A stretch of DNA of 48,435 nucleotides from Deltaproteobacteria bacterium GWA2_54_12 (GCA_001795535.1 MGPK01000073.1:1-48435), one strand, 5' to 3'. Positions 1 through 8,771 are shown, numbered from the stretch's first letter. Numbers and translations: made by a program. Notes: a model not told the origin generated them from the letters alone.

Positions 1-307
1 CATAAGGGCCGTCGTGAATGATGTAAACAAAGGTGCGTCCATCGAAACGATAGCAGGCAGGTTCCATAACACGATAGCCGATATGACGCTTGAGGTCTCG
101 AAGAAGCTCAGGGACAGCTCTGGAATAAAAGATATTGTTTTGACGGGCGGGGTCTTCCAGAACAGCCTTCTTTCGAAGCTCGCCACAGAAAAGCTTGAGA
201 AGGCAGGCTTCAATATTTACATGCAGGAGAAGGTCCCATCCAACGACGGTGGCATCTCCCTCGGCCAGGCTGTTGTAGCCTGGGAAAGGGTAAAAGGAGA
301 CAGATAA
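1..307 (+). CDS. hypF: Carbamoyltransferase HypF, C-terminal fragment
   Basis: The reading frame is open from the window edge and ends at a TAA at 305-307, so only about the last 101 residues are present. HypF makes the cyanide ligands of the [NiFe]-hydrogenase iron centre from carbamoyl phosphate and passes the carbamoyl group to the C-terminal Cys of HypE. The visible tail carries the family motifs TGGVFQN and NDGGISLGQA, which belong to the C-terminal YrdC/Kae1-like carbamoyltransferase part. The stop overlaps the ATG of hypC by one base (TAATG), so the genes are probably translationally coupled. The GTG at 14 is internal, not the start; the real start lies upstream of this window. Confidence 0.93.
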   Translation, partial: IRAVVNDVNKGASIETIAGRFHNTIADMTLEVSKKLRDSSGIKDIVLTGGVFQNSLLSKLATEKLEKAGFNIYMQEKVPSNDGGISLGQAVVAWERVKGDR

Positions 308-522
308 TGTGCCTTGGAATACCAGGAAAAATAATAGAAATAACGGGTGATACCGCCACCATTGATGTGGCCGGGACGAGAAAGGACGCGTCTTTGCGGC
401 TCATGGAGAAAGCGGCCGTGGGCGACTATGTAATAATCCACGCCGGGTTTGCCATCGAAAAGGTCGATACGAAAAGGGCTGAAGAGACCTTGCGGCTCAT
501 AGCGGAGGCTTTCGAAAAATGA
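307..522 (+). CDS. hypC: Hydrogenase maturation chaperone HypC/HupF
   Basis: A 71-residue protein starting MCLGIPGK, the HypC signature in which Cys2 is essential. HypC binds HypD and carries the Fe(CN)2CO moiety to the hydrogenase large-subunit precursor in the cytoplasm. Length and the beta-rich OB-like sequence fit the family. Its ATG shares one base with the hypF stop, and its own stop overlaps the hypD start by four bases (ATGA, 519-522), placing it inside a compact hypFCDE operon. No structural hydrogenase subunit lies in this window, so which hydrogenase is served cannot be read here. Confidence 0.96.
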   Translation: MCLGIPGKIIEITGDTATIDVAGTRKDASLRLMEKAAVGDYVIIHAGFAIEKVDTKRAEETLRLIAEAFEK

Positions 523-1610
523 AGTACATAGACGAGTTCAGACAAAAAGATGCGGCCCAGGCCATCATCAAAAAGATACGCGAGGTCTCCCGCAAGCAGG
601 TGAGCATAATGGAGATATGCGGCACGCACACCCACTCAATATCAAAGTACGGCATAAGGGAAGCTCTGCCTGATAACATAAGGCTCATATCCGGCCCGGG
701 CTGCCCTGTCTGCGTAACCTCTGCCGCTGACGTAAACCGCATAATAGCTTTCAGCCGGGTGAACAGAAACGCCATCATCGCGACCTTCGGGGACATGATG
801 AAGGTCCCCGGCTCCGAGTCCTCTCTTCAGGAAGAGAAGGCCCGTGGCGCGGATATAAGGGTTGTGTACTCGCCGCTCAACTCCATCGAGATAGCGAAAA
901 ACAACCCTGACAAAGAGGTCGTTCTTTTTGCCGTTGGCTTCGAAACGACCGCACCGACTGTCGCCGCGACAGTCCTCAGCGCGAAAGAAGCGGGCCTCAA
1001 GAATTTTTCAGCCCTGTCGCTCCACAAGCTCACGCCTCCAGCGATGAAGGCCCTGCTTGACGGCGGAGAGATCGAGATAGACGGCTTCATTGCCCCGGGC
1101 CATGTGACCGCCATCATAGGCGCGAAGGCCTACGGCTTTCTCGCGAGCGATTACAAGTCGCCCTGCGTCGTTGCGGGTTTTGAGCCAATAGACGCTCTCA
1201 TGGGCATCTACATGCTAGTCAAACAGTTCGAGGAAAGCAGATGCGCCATTGAAATAGAATATGACAGGGTCGTCACATGGGAAGGCAATCTGAGGGCGCA
1301 GGAAGTAATCAATGAGGTCTTCGAGCCGTCCGACAGCCTCTGGCGCGGCATAGGCAATATCCCGGGCAGCGGACTCGCGTTCAGGGAAGAGTTTGCCGCC
1401 TTCGACTCTGAAAAGAGGTTTTCCATGCCAAAAGGCGTTGACGCCGAGCCAAAGGGTTGCAAATGCGGGTCGGTCCTGAAAGGCCTTATAACGCCTAATG
1501 AATGCGGCCTCTTCGCCAAGGCGTGCACGCCCGAGTTCCCCATCGGCCCCTGCATGGTCTCTTCCGAAGGGACCTGCGCGGCGTGGTACAAATACAGGAG
1601 GGTTGCCTGA
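519..1610 (+). CDS. hypD: Hydrogenase maturation scaffold HypD
   Basis: A 363-residue protein of normal HypD length. HypD is the [4Fe-4S] scaffold on which, with HypC, the Fe(CN)2CO group of [NiFe] hydrogenase is assembled. Visible family motifs are the N-terminal ICGTHTHSI, GPGCPVC near residue 68, GFETTAPT in the middle, and a Cys-rich C-terminal region (CKCG, NECGLF, KACTPEF, GPCMVSSEGTCAAWYKY) that holds the cluster ligands. The start at 519 overlaps the end of hypC, and the stop (1608-1610) overlaps the ATG of hypE by one base. The order hypC-D-E is the classical one. Confidence 0.96.
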   Translation: MKYIDEFRQKDAAQAIIKKIREVSRKQVSIMEICGTHTHSISKYGIREALPDNIRLISGPGCPVCVTSAADVNRIIAFSRVNRNAIIATFGDMMKVPGSESSLQEEKARGADIRVVYSPLNSIEIAKNNPDKEVVLFAVGFETTAPTVAATVLSAKEAGLKNFSALSLHKLTPPAMKALLDGGEIEIDGFIAPGHVTAIIGAKAYGFLASDYKSPCVVAGFEPIDALMGIYMLVKQFEESRCAIEIEYDRVVTWEGNLRAQEVINEVFEPSDSLWRGIGNIPGSGLAFREEFAAFDSEKRFSMPKGVDAEPKGCKCGSVLKGLITPNECGLFAKACTPEFPIGPCMVSSEGTCAAWYKYRRVA

Positions 1611-2623
1611 TGGACAGGAACAAGACGGTACTGCTCGCGCACGGAAGCGGCGGGAGCTACTCAAGAAGGCTTACGGAAGAAGTCTTCGCGAAAGCTTTCG
1701 ACAACCCGCTACTCGCTCCTCTTAACGACCAGGCAGTCTTCACCCTTCCCGCGAAAAAGCTCGCCTTCACTACCGACTCTTATGTGGTAAAGCCGATTTT
1801 CTTTCCGGGCGGCGACATCGGCAAGCTCTCGGTCTGCGGCACCATCAACGACCTCGCCGTCGGCGGGGCAGAGCCTGTATACCTGTCCGCTTCGTTTATT
1901 ATCGAGGAAGGGCTCGGCATGGACGAGTTGAAAAGAGTGGTAGCCTCGATGGCAGCCACCGCACGCGCGGCAGGCGTGAGCATCGTGACAGGTGACACCA
2001 AGGTCGTCGAACGCGGCAAGGGAGACAAGCTTTTCATCAACACGGCAGGCATCGGAGTAATAAACGGCCCGGAGCTTACGCCAGCGAACATAAGGCCCGG
2101 TGATGTTGTCATCGTATCCGGCACAATGGGCGACCACGGCATAGCCATAATGACCCACAGGGAAGGCATCATGATGGATGTGCCCGTTGAAAGCGACTGC
2201 GCGGCCCTCCATACGCTCACAATGAAGATTATCGCGGCTGCCCCCTCAGGAGTGCGCGCCATGCGAGACCCGACAAGGGGCGGGCTGGCGACCGTGCTAA
2301 ACGAGTTCGCGGCATCATGTGGCTGCTGCATTACCATCAAGGAACAAGACCTGCCTGTGAAGGAGGCCGTGCGAGGCGCGTGCGAACTCCTGGGCTTCGA
2401 CCCGCTTTACCTCGCCAACGAAGGCAAGCTCGTGGCTGTAGTATCCAGCGAGGACGCAGGCAAAGCGCTCGCGGCCATGAAGGCCCACCCTCTCGGGGTT
2501 GACGCCGCCATCATAGGGACGGTAGCGGACGGGCCAAAAGGCAAGGTGCTTCTTGAGACATCAATCGGGAACAGGCGGATAATCGACATGCTCTCGGGCG
2601 AACAGCTCCCGAGGATATGCTGA
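1610..2623 (+). CDS. hypE: Hydrogenase maturation protein HypE
   Basis: A 337-residue AIR-synthase/PurM-like ATPase that dehydrates a C-terminal S-carboxamide to a thiocyanate, giving the CN ligands for [NiFe] hydrogenase. The protein starts MDRNKTVLLAHGSGG and ends in the diagnostic PRIC, whose last Cys is the carbamoylated residue. The frame stays open upstream to 1502, inside hypD. I chose the ATG at 1610 because it overlaps the hypD stop (TGATG) and gives the usual N-terminus. Last gene of the operon, followed by a strong hairpin at 2646-2680. Confidence 0.96.
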   Translation: MDRNKTVLLAHGSGGSYSRRLTEEVFAKAFDNPLLAPLNDQAVFTLPAKKLAFTTDSYVVKPIFFPGGDIGKLSVCGTINDLAVGGAEPVYLSASFIIEEGLGMDELKRVVASMAATARAAGVSIVTGDTKVVERGKGDKLFINTAGIGVINGPELTPANIRPGDVVIVSGTMGDHGIAIMTHREGIMMDVPVESDCAALHTLTMKIIAAAPSGVRAMRDPTRGGLATVLNEFAASCGCCITIKEQDLPVKEAVRGACELLGFDPLYLANEGKLVAVVSSEDAGKALAAMKAHPLGVDAAIIGTVADGPKGKVLLETSIGNRRIIDMLSGEQLPRIC

Positions 2624-2645
2624 GGATGAAATTAAAAAGAATACT

Positions 2646-2680
2646 AAAAATCCCGGGCCCAAAGGACCCGGGATTTTTTT
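2646..2680. terminator. Bidirectional rho-independent terminator
   Basis: A hairpin with arms AAATCCCGGG and CCCGGGATTT (about 2648-2657 and 2668-2677) is followed by a run of T on the plus strand and preceded by a run of A, so it has a U-tract on either strand. It ends the hyp operon (stop 2623). It also overlaps the end of the convergent PilZ gene, whose stop codon is at 2679-2681. Confidence 0.85.
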
Positions 2681-3077
2681 ACGCCTTAATATCGAGGAGG
2701 TGCCTTTTATCTTCAAGAAAATCCTCGAGCTTTTTCAAATCATCAGGAAGGCATGCGACGAATTTTACATGCATGCCTTTGGGGAATCTGGGGTTGTCGG
2801 CATTGACGCCTGCCACTATTCCCTCGAACTCGCTCAGGGTCTTCTCCTCAGGAGGTATGTAGAACCTGAGCGTCAGCTCAGTGCCTATGGGCAGAGGTTC
2901 CTTCGTTAGAACGAAAACTCCGCTCTTCGAGATGTTGAGGATGAAATCGGCGCACGCCTCAGTCGCGTGTCCGTGGTAGACGACAGAAAGGCAGACCGGG
3001 AAACGGCCCTCCCTCCTTTGCTCTTGGCCTTCCCACTCGATGACTTTTCCATGGCTGTCGAAATAAAGCTTGTCCAT
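2679..3077 (-). CDS. PilZ domain protein, possible c-di-GMP receptor
   Basis: A 132-residue protein that is essentially one PilZ domain. Both elements of the c-di-GMP-binding signature are visible: RxxxR at R21-R25 (RREGR) and the NxSxxG motif at N48-G53 (NISKSG). The tail (FPKGMHVKFVACLPDDLKKLEDFLEDK) is typical of the short stand-alone PilZ proteins common in Deltaproteobacteria. Expected role is a cytoplasmic effector that changes partner behaviour when c-di-GMP rises; the partner is unknown. It starts 2 bp after the stop of the upstream dehydrogenase gene, so the two form a transcription unit. No GGDEF or EAL enzyme is in the window. Confidence 0.85.
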   Translation of the reverse strand: MDKLYFDSHGKVIEWEGQEQRREGRFPVCLSVVYHGHATEACADFILNISKSGVFVLTKEPLPIGTELTLRFYIPPEEKTLSEFEGIVAGVNADNPRFPKGMHVKFVACLPDDLKKLEDFLEDKRHLLDIKA

Positions 3078-3079
3078 GT

Positions 3080-4030
3080 TTACACCTTGATAAGGACCTT
3101 CAACACGCCTTTTTGAGCGGCATACCCGAAGGCCTCCACCCCCTGCTCGATTGGAAACACTTTTGAAACAAGCGGCTTCACATCGACCCGCCTTTCTTCA
3201 AGCGCCTGCATCGCCGGCTCGAACGGGCCGCACCTGGAACCCTGCAGCGTTATCTCGTCTATTACCACCCTGTTAAGGTCGTCCCCTGTCCTTTGCGCAA
3301 CGGTTGTCTTCAATATCACGGTGCCGGTCGGCCTCACGAGGTCAAGTGCGGTCGATAGGCCATCAGCGGAGCCCGTGCAGTCGACAACGAGGTCCAGCTG
3401 TTTTTCAAGCCCCTCCGCGCCAGTGCGCGTCGGTATGCCGCGAGCCTTCAATAACGAAAGTTTCTCTTCGTGCCTTCCAATCACAAGAAGCGAGCAGTCG
3501 GTCGTGGCGAGGGCCTGGGCTACAAGCTGGCCCAGTCTTCCGTCGCCAAGGACGCACGCCCTCGTATATTCGTTCACCTTCACCTGTTCGAGTATCTCGA
3601 AAGCAGCCGCGAGCGGCTCAATGAATACCGCTTCCTCGTCGGATATGTTATCAGGCAGCGGGTGGAGGTTCTTGAAGGGAAGCGTGATGTATTCGGCGAA
3701 CGCGCCGTCCTTGCCCTTTATGCCCAACACCTTGCGGCTGGGGCAGTGGTTTTCAATCTTGTGCTTGCAGTAATCGCACTTGCCGCAGCCCAGGTTTATC
3801 TCGCCAACTACCCTCTTGCCCTCGAGCCTGTCGTCAGCCGCCTCTTCAATAACACCGACGAACTCGTGGCCAGGCACACCAGTGAAACCCATGTACCCCT
3901 TTGTTATCTCGAGATCGGTCGCGCAGATGCCAGCGAGAGTTACCCGCACAAGGGCCTCTCCAGGGGCCGGAGTCGGCTTTTTCCAGTCGGCGTGGAAGCT
4001 CAAGCCGTTATCGAAAACTATCGCCTTCAT
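3080..4030 (-). CDS. Zinc-dependent medium-chain alcohol dehydrogenase family protein
   Basis: A 316-residue MDR-superfamily oxidoreductase. The GroES-like N-terminal part has the catalytic-zinc elements ICATDLEI (Cys) and GHEFVG (His-Glu), and the structural-zinc loop CGKCDYCKHKIENHC with four Cys. The Rossmann part begins near LGDGRLGQL. It should oxidise or reduce an alcohol/aldehyde or polyol with NAD(P); substrate cannot be told. It is short for the family (usually 340-360). I see no Shine-Dalgarno before the ATG at 4030, but a TATACT hexamer lies only 7 nt upstream (4038-4043), so the mRNA could be leaderless; that part is speculative. The PilZ gene follows 2 bp downstream. Confidence 0.88.
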   Translation of the reverse strand: MKAIVFDNGLSFHADWKKPTPAPGEALVRVTLAGICATDLEITKGYMGFTGVPGHEFVGVIEEAADDRLEGKRVVGEINLGCGKCDYCKHKIENHCPSRKVLGIKGKDGAFAEYITLPFKNLHPLPDNISDEEAVFIEPLAAAFEILEQVKVNEYTRACVLGDGRLGQLVAQALATTDCSLLVIGRHEEKLSLLKARGIPTRTGAEGLEKQLDLVVDCTGSADGLSTALDLVRPTGTVILKTTVAQRTGDDLNRVVIDEITLQGSRCGPFEPAMQALEERRVDVKPLVSKVFPIEQGVEAFGYAAQKGVLKVLIKV

Positions 4031-4164
4031 CAGCGAAAGTATAACAGAAACGCGGAAATAATGCCATTTCTTCTAAAAAAACCGTCTCGTAACCCCGGTC
4101 ACATAAAGGTACTTTGGATATCCATATCGTATATATATATCTTTTTTCAAAAAGGCGGACCGCT

Positions 4165-5931
4165 ATGGAACGACACGAATCAAACGGACAATGGCTGACC
4201 CAGGCCGCACGGGCCCTTGGCTTCATATCACCGCACAAGGGGCTGCTCACGGCAATATCTTCCCTGACCCTGCTTGTCGCGGTCCTCGGCGCGCTCGAAC
4301 CCCTTGCCATGAAGTACATATTCGACAAACTCGGCACCGGGGTCTTCACCGGACTTGCCGTGGGCATAGCCATGCTCATCGGATTGAACCTCGCGCGCGA
4401 GGCTTTCGGCGGCCTTTCAAACTGGCTCGCCTGGAAAATAAGGCTCGACGTCAACCAAGGCCTCCTGGAGGCGACCGTCACGCGCCTCCATCACCTCCCC
4501 ATGACTTACCACCGGGAGGAGACGGTAGGCGGGATAATGACCAAGCTCGACAGGGGCGTAAACGGTTTTGTCAGCGCGATATCGGATATCGCCTTCAATG
4601 TCTTCCCGAGCGTCGTCTACCTCGTCATCTCCCTTGTCATCATGTTTAATCTGGATACGACACTCTCCTTCATAGTCCTGTTCTTCGCGCCCCTTCCGGC
4701 CATCATAGGCATGTGGGCCGCGGACGAGCAGACACGGCGCGAAAGGGCTCTGGTCGACCGGTGGACGCGGATATTTTCCAGGTTCAACGAGGTATTGACC
4801 GGCATACTCACCGTAAAAAGCTTCGCCGCTGAAGACTCTGAAAAAGAGCGGTTCATGTCAGGCGTGCACGGCGCGAACAGGATGGTGCTGCGCGGAGTCG
4901 GCGTGGACACAGGCGTGGGCGCGGCCAAAAACCTCATAGGCATACTCGCCAAGGTGTGCGCCCTTGCCGTCGGCGGCTATCTCGTAATAAAGCAGGAGAT
5001 AACCGCTGGCACGCTCATCGCCTTTCTCGGCTACGCGTCCGGCCTGTTCGGCCCTGTCCAGGGCCTCACCGGAGTCTACCAGACGATAAGGAAGGCATCG
5101 GTCTCACTCGGCATAATCTTCTCTATCATAGACGCCCACGACCACATGTCCGACGCGCCTCACGCTAAGCCCGTAAAGGCCATCTCCGGCGAGGTGGTAT
5201 TCGAAGGCGTAAGCTTCGCATATAACCAGACGAGGCCGGTACTGAACGGCATAGACCTCTTCGTCAGCCCCGGCGAATGCGTGGCCCTGGTGGGCCCGAG
5301 CGGCGCCGGCAAGTCCACCATAGCAGCCCTGCTCCAGAGGCTCCACGACCCTACAAGCGGCTCCATCAGGATAGACGGCGTGGACTTGAAAGACATGAAG
5401 CAGCGCTCTTTAAGAGAGCGTATCGGCGTAGTATCGCAGGACGCGCTGCTTTTCAACGACACCGTAAAGAACAACATAGCCTACGGCAAGCCGAACGCCG
5501 GAACCGACGAGATAACCGCCGCGGGGAAGGCGGCCAACGCGCATGATTTCATCATGCGCCTGCCCAAAGGTTATGACACGATGATAGGCGAGCGAGGGAG
5601 CCTGCTGTCGGCAGGTGAGAGGCAGAGGCTCAGCATAGCGCGGGCCTTGATAAAAGACCCGCCCATACTCATACTGGACGAGGCCACCTCGTCACTTGAC
5701 GCCGAGTCAGAGTCATTCGTGCAGGATGCCCTGGAGCGGGTCATGCAAGGCAGGACCACTTTCATAATAGCCCACAGGCTCTCAACGGTCGTCGGGGCGG
5801 ACAGGATACTTGTCTTGAAGGACGGCGCGATAATCGAGACGGGCAGCCACAGCGAGCTTTTGAGCGGCGGCGGATACTACGCCACATTGGTCGAGTGCCA
5901 GTCAAGAGGGCTTATTGTTGCGGCGGCCTGA
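4165..5931 (+). CDS. ABC exporter, fused membrane and ATPase domains (MsbA/LmrA type)
   Basis: A 588-residue half-transporter that should work as a homodimer in the inner membrane, exporting a lipid, drug or peptide. The first ~310 residues hold six hydrophobic segments. The ATPase part has Walker A (GPSGAGKST), Q-loop (VSQDALLFNDT), signature LSAGERQRLSIARAL, Walker B (ILILDEATSSLD) and the H-loop (IAHRLST). The signature is LSAGE rather than LSGGQ, a mild variant. The frame is open from 4114, but the ATG at 4165 has GGCGG six bases upstream and gives a normal N-terminus. Its stop is 3 bp from the stop of the convergent nth gene, with no terminator between them. Confidence 0.92.
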   Translation: MERHESNGQWLTQAARALGFISPHKGLLTAISSLTLLVAVLGALEPLAMKYIFDKLGTGVFTGLAVGIAMLIGLNLAREAFGGLSNWLAWKIRLDVNQGLLEATVTRLHHLPMTYHREETVGGIMTKLDRGVNGFVSAISDIAFNVFPSVVYLVISLVIMFNLDTTLSFIVLFFAPLPAIIGMWAADEQTRRERALVDRWTRIFSRFNEVLTGILTVKSFAAEDSEKERFMSGVHGANRMVLRGVGVDTGVGAAKNLIGILAKVCALAVGGYLVIKQEITAGTLIAFLGYASGLFGPVQGLTGVYQTIRKASVSLGIIFSIIDAHDHMSDAPHAKPVKAISGEVVFEGVSFAYNQTRPVLNGIDLFVSPGECVALVGPSGAGKSTIAALLQRLHDPTSGSIRIDGVDLKDMKQRSLRERIGVVSQDALLFNDTVKNNIAYGKPNAGTDEITAAGKAANAHDFIMRLPKGYDTMIGERGSLLSAGERQRLSIARALIKDPPILILDEATSSLDAESESFVQDALERVMQGRTTFIIAHRLSTVVGADRILVLKDGAIIETGSHSELLSGGGYYATLVECQSRGLIVAAA

Positions 5932-5934
5932 CAG

Positions 5935-6585
5935 TTACTTTTTCTTTTTGAGGAAAACATCTTTGTAATAGACGCTGTAGGCCTGGATCGGGCAGTGCTC
6001 GCAATCCGGCCTCAAGGCCTTGCAGGTCTTCCTGCCGTGGTGGATGAAAAGGTGCGTGGTCATGGTCCATCTCTCAGGAGGGATTATGGCGGTAAGGTCG
6101 GCCTCTATCTTGTCCGGGTCGTCTGAGGCCGTCAAACCTAGCCTCTGGGCGACCCTCTTGACATGCGTATCTACCGCGAGCGCCGCCTGCCCGAACGCGT
6201 TCCCGAGCACTATGTTCGCTGTCTTGCGGCCCACGCCCGGCAAAGTCGTAAGCTCTTCGAGGGTCTCGGGTACGCGCCCGCCGAACTCTTCGACGATTTT
6301 CACGCACGCGCCCCTTACGCTCTTGGCCTTGTTGCGGTAGAAGTTTATGGAGCTGAGGTCGCGTTCAAGCTCAGAGGGGTCAGCGCCTTTGAAGTCGGCG
6401 GCTGTCCTGTATTTTTTGAAAAGGGATTCAGTGACCTGGTTTACGAGCTTGTCTGTTGCCTGGGCTGAAAGAATAGTAGCGATGAGGAGTTGAAGCGGGT
6501 TTTCGAACCTTAACGCGGTTGTGGCCCCGGGGAATTCCTTTTCAAGTATGTCTAGGACCTTCCCGGCTTTTTCTCTTTTATCCAT
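5935..6585 (-). CDS. nth: Endonuclease III with Ser at the fourth Fe-S ligand position
   Basis: A 216-residue HhH-GPD DNA glycosylase/AP lyase that removes oxidised pyrimidines in base excision repair. The helix-hairpin-helix LPGVGRKTANIV carries the catalytic Lys (K121) and AVDTHVKR the catalytic Asp (D139). The C-terminal cluster motif of the family is C-x6-C-x2-C-x5-C. Here C188, C195 and C198 are present, but the fourth position is Ser204 (codon AGC on the coding strand, one base from TGC). The cluster may bind through three Cys plus Ser, be labile, or be lost. The gene begins 23 bp after the stop of the prenyl synthase gene, so they are probably co-transcribed. Confidence 0.93.
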   Translation of the reverse strand: MDKREKAGKVLDILEKEFPGATTALRFENPLQLLIATILSAQATDKLVNQVTESLFKKYRTAADFKGADPSELERDLSSINFYRNKAKSVRGACVKIVEEFGGRVPETLEELTTLPGVGRKTANIVLGNAFGQAALAVDTHVKRVAQRLGLTASDDPDKIEADLTAIIPPERWTMTTHLFIHHGRKTCKALRPDCEHCPIQAYSVYYKDVFLKKKK

Positions 6586-6608
6586 CGGGCGCCCCCGTTT
6601 TCCGGAAG

Positions 6609-7583
6609 TCAGTGCGTCCTTTCGATGACAAAATCGGCAAGCGCGAGCAGAGCGGTCTTTTCGGCTGACGCATCGAAAGTCTCGATGTTCCGCTTGGCGT
6701 TATCTATGTAGCCCCTTGCCCTGTCCATCGTGTACTCGATTCCCCTGTACTTCCTGATGATGGAGATGACCGCCCGAAGCTGTTCAGGGGTAAGTTCGTC
6801 GCCCTCGACCGCCTCTTTTATGACCGTCCTCTCGGCTTCCGTGGCCTTCTGGGCCGCATGGATAAGCGGCATAGTGACCTTGCCTTCCTTGAGGTCGTTG
6901 CCCACGGATTTTCCGAGGTCCTCGTCTGTGGAGACATAGTCCAGGCAGTCGTCCATGAGCTGGTAAGCTATCCCCAGGCCCATGCCGTATTCCGCCAGAG
7001 CGTCCTGTTTTTCCAAGCCTGTTTCAGCGAGTATGCCTGCTATGCGCGCGGCGGCTGAGATCAGAACGGCGGTCTTGTTCGTGACGACATCGAGGTACTC
7101 GGCTTCGGTCGTTTCAGCGTCGCTGTGCTTCAGGAGCTGAAGCACCTCGCCTTCGGCCATGCGGGTAGTCGAGTCTGAAAGGACCTTCAGCACGCTCATG
7201 TCGCCGTACTTGACCGTAAGGAAAAACGCCTTTGAAAAGAGGTAGTCGCCAACGAGTATGCTGGCGCCGTCCCCCCAGACCGTATTGGCTGATGCGCTCC
7301 CGCGCCTCAAATTGGCGTTGTCAACGACATCATCGTGCAAAAGAGTAGCCGTGTGTATGAACTCGACCACCCCAGCCAGAGGGATATGCCTGTCGCCGGT
7401 GTAACCGCAAAGCTTCGAGCAGAGCATGAGGACCATCGGCCTGAAGCGCTTTCCGCCGCTTTTAAGGATATACTCGCCAACCTTGCTTACGAGGTAAACA
7501 TTCGAGTTCAGGCTTTCCTTGAACCCGCTCTCCATGGCCGAGATATCGTCCCTTACAAGTTCCAGGACCTCGTCCATGCTCAT
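6609..7583 (-). CDS. ispB: Polyprenyl diphosphate synthase (IspB type)
   Basis: A trans-type long-chain prenyl diphosphate synthase of about 324 residues, which extends FPP with IPP to the side chain of quinones. Both aspartate-rich motifs are clear: first DDVVDNANLRRG, second DDCLDYVSTDEDLGKSVGNDLKEGK. SGGKRFRP near the N-terminus binds IPP. The frame is open to a TTG at 7652, but the ATGs at 7583 and 7577 lie 3 and 9 nt after GAGGGG and fit the family start; 7577 has the better spacing. A sigma-70-like promoter lies upstream at 7718-7746. Chain length (octa- or heptaprenyl) cannot be read from sequence. Confidence 0.92.
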   Translation of the reverse strand: MSMDEVLELVRDDISAMESGFKESLNSNVYLVSKVGEYILKSGGKRFRPMVLMLCSKLCGYTGDRHIPLAGVVEFIHTATLLHDDVVDNANLRRGSASANTVWGDGASILVGDYLFSKAFFLTVKYGDMSVLKVLSDSTTRMAEGEVLQLLKHSDAETTEAEYLDVVTNKTAVLISAAARIAGILAETGLEKQDALAEYGMGLGIAYQLMDDCLDYVSTDEDLGKSVGNDLKEGKVTMPLIHAAQKATEAERTVIKEAVEGDELTPEQLRAVISIIRKYRGIEYTMDRARGYIDNAKRNIETFDASAEKTALLALADFVIERTH

Positions 7584-7717
7584 GCGCCCCTCAGCAGGCC
7601 CCTGTTTTTCCCTGACAACTGTATGCTGCACTGGTTTACAAGCTCCGGACAATAGTTTGCAGGAAAGGCTAATCGGCCCTTGCGGCGTGTTATTAAAGCT
7701 GCTGGATTTCCCGCCTG

Positions 7718-7746
7718 ATGTTACCCCATAAGGGCGGTCCTGTCAA
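7718..7746 (-). promoter_or_regulatory. Sigma-70-type promoter for prenyl synthase-nth
   Basis: Reading the minus strand: TTGACA (7746-7741), a 17-base spacer, then TAACAT (7723-7718). The -35 is perfect, spacing is ideal and the -10 matches 4 of 6. Transcription would begin near 7711, giving a leader of about 130 nt before the prenyl synthase ATG. Confidence 0.6.
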
Positions 7747-7784
7747 AATATATTTTCCCGGTAAACGGGCGCTTACGGCCTCTC

Positions 7785-8639
7785 TCAAAGAACGCATATG
7801 TCCTTAATGAGGCAGCTTTCACACTTTGCCGCATCCTTGTTTTTAGGGCACTTGTCGAGTATTCCGAGCCTGCACAGGGCAAAGTCGTATTTCACCGGGT
7901 CAGAGGGGTCGAGGGCCTTCAAGGCCTCTGTTATCTCCTCAGCCATCTTCCAGTCAGGGCTCGCTCTCCTCGTGAGCCCTATGTTCTTCGAGATCCTCGC
8001 TATGTGCGTATCGAGCGGGATCACCAGCTTTGCCGTGTCGACTCCGCTCCACTGCCCGAAATCCAGTCTGTCGGCCCTGACCATCCACCGAAGGTACAGG
8101 TTCAACCGCTTGCACGGGCTAGCGTCTTCGGGGTTCGGGAAAAAGAACCTCACGCCTGCTTTCGGGGCAAGCCTTCTGCCGCCGTAGACAGCGGAAGAGT
8201 CAAGGGAAAGGACGCTGTTCGAAAAAGCGGCCAAAGCCTGTTTCACATTTTTGTGGCCTGAAGAGTAGCCCTTTAGGAAGAAGCCCCCTATCGAGCCGCT
8301 CTCCTCTATCATCTGCCTGGCGAACCAGAAAAGGCAGGCGATGTCGTCTCCCCTGTTGAACCTGTGGACAAAGCCGTCGAAAAGGGCCTTATCCTTTGCC
8401 GGGTCAAAGCGCCTCGTAAACTTGTACGGGTGCGGCCCGGCTGCTGCCATCACCTTTGCTATGCTCTTTTTTATGGTGTCCACCCTGCCGTAGGCAAGGG
8501 ACGACGATACGAGGCCGACTATCTCCCTGTCTTCCGGGTTATCGTACTTGTGCACGAATTCCAGGGGATCGGTCGCCAGAAATGCAAGGTCAAAAGTCCT
8601 GTAAAGGCTATCGAGCCGCGCTTTGAGCCTGTTGTTCAT
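7785..8639 (-). CDS. TIGR02757 (DUF2400) family protein
   Basis: A 284-residue protein that I recognise as the TIGR02757/DUF2400 family by VGLVSSSLAYGRVDTIKKSI, FFLKGYSSGHKN-like, RLNLYLRWMVRADRLDFGQW and IPLDTHIARISKNIGLTRR, ending in a Cys-rich tail (KCPKNKDAAKCESCLIKDIC). Those motifs resemble an HhH-GPD glycosylase fold, and the DTHIARI element with a four-Cys tail suggests a distant relative of DNA-repair glycosylases with an Fe-S cluster. That is inference; no activity is known to me. The frame is open to a TTG at 8654; the ATG at 8639 is preferred. Confidence 0.82.
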   Translation of the reverse strand: MNNRLKARLDSLYRTFDLAFLATDPLEFVHKYDNPEDREIVGLVSSSLAYGRVDTIKKSIAKVMAAAGPHPYKFTRRFDPAKDKALFDGFVHRFNRGDDIACLFWFARQMIEESGSIGGFFLKGYSSGHKNVKQALAAFSNSVLSLDSSAVYGGRRLAPKAGVRFFFPNPEDASPCKRLNLYLRWMVRADRLDFGQWSGVDTAKLVIPLDTHIARISKNIGLTRRASPDWKMAEEITEALKALDPSDPVKYDFALCRLGILDKCPKNKDAAKCESCLIKDICVL

Positions 8640-8771
8640 CTTATCTGTTCCCAATACCTGAAAAGGTTACTCCAATCTATGCCCACGGTCAAGGGCGTCT
8701 TCACGGAGCCGGGGCTTTAAATTTCATTTAAACCGGCATTCTAAGGCCCATGTTACCATTAGCGGAAATTG

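Noticed and set aside
14-307. GTG at 14 as the start of a small gene
   Set aside because: The frame is open to the window edge and the product is the HypF C-terminus, so this codon is internal.
1502-1609. Longer HypE starting inside hypD
   Set aside because: The extra residues do not look like HypE and the ATG at 1610 gives the normal start with TGATG coupling.
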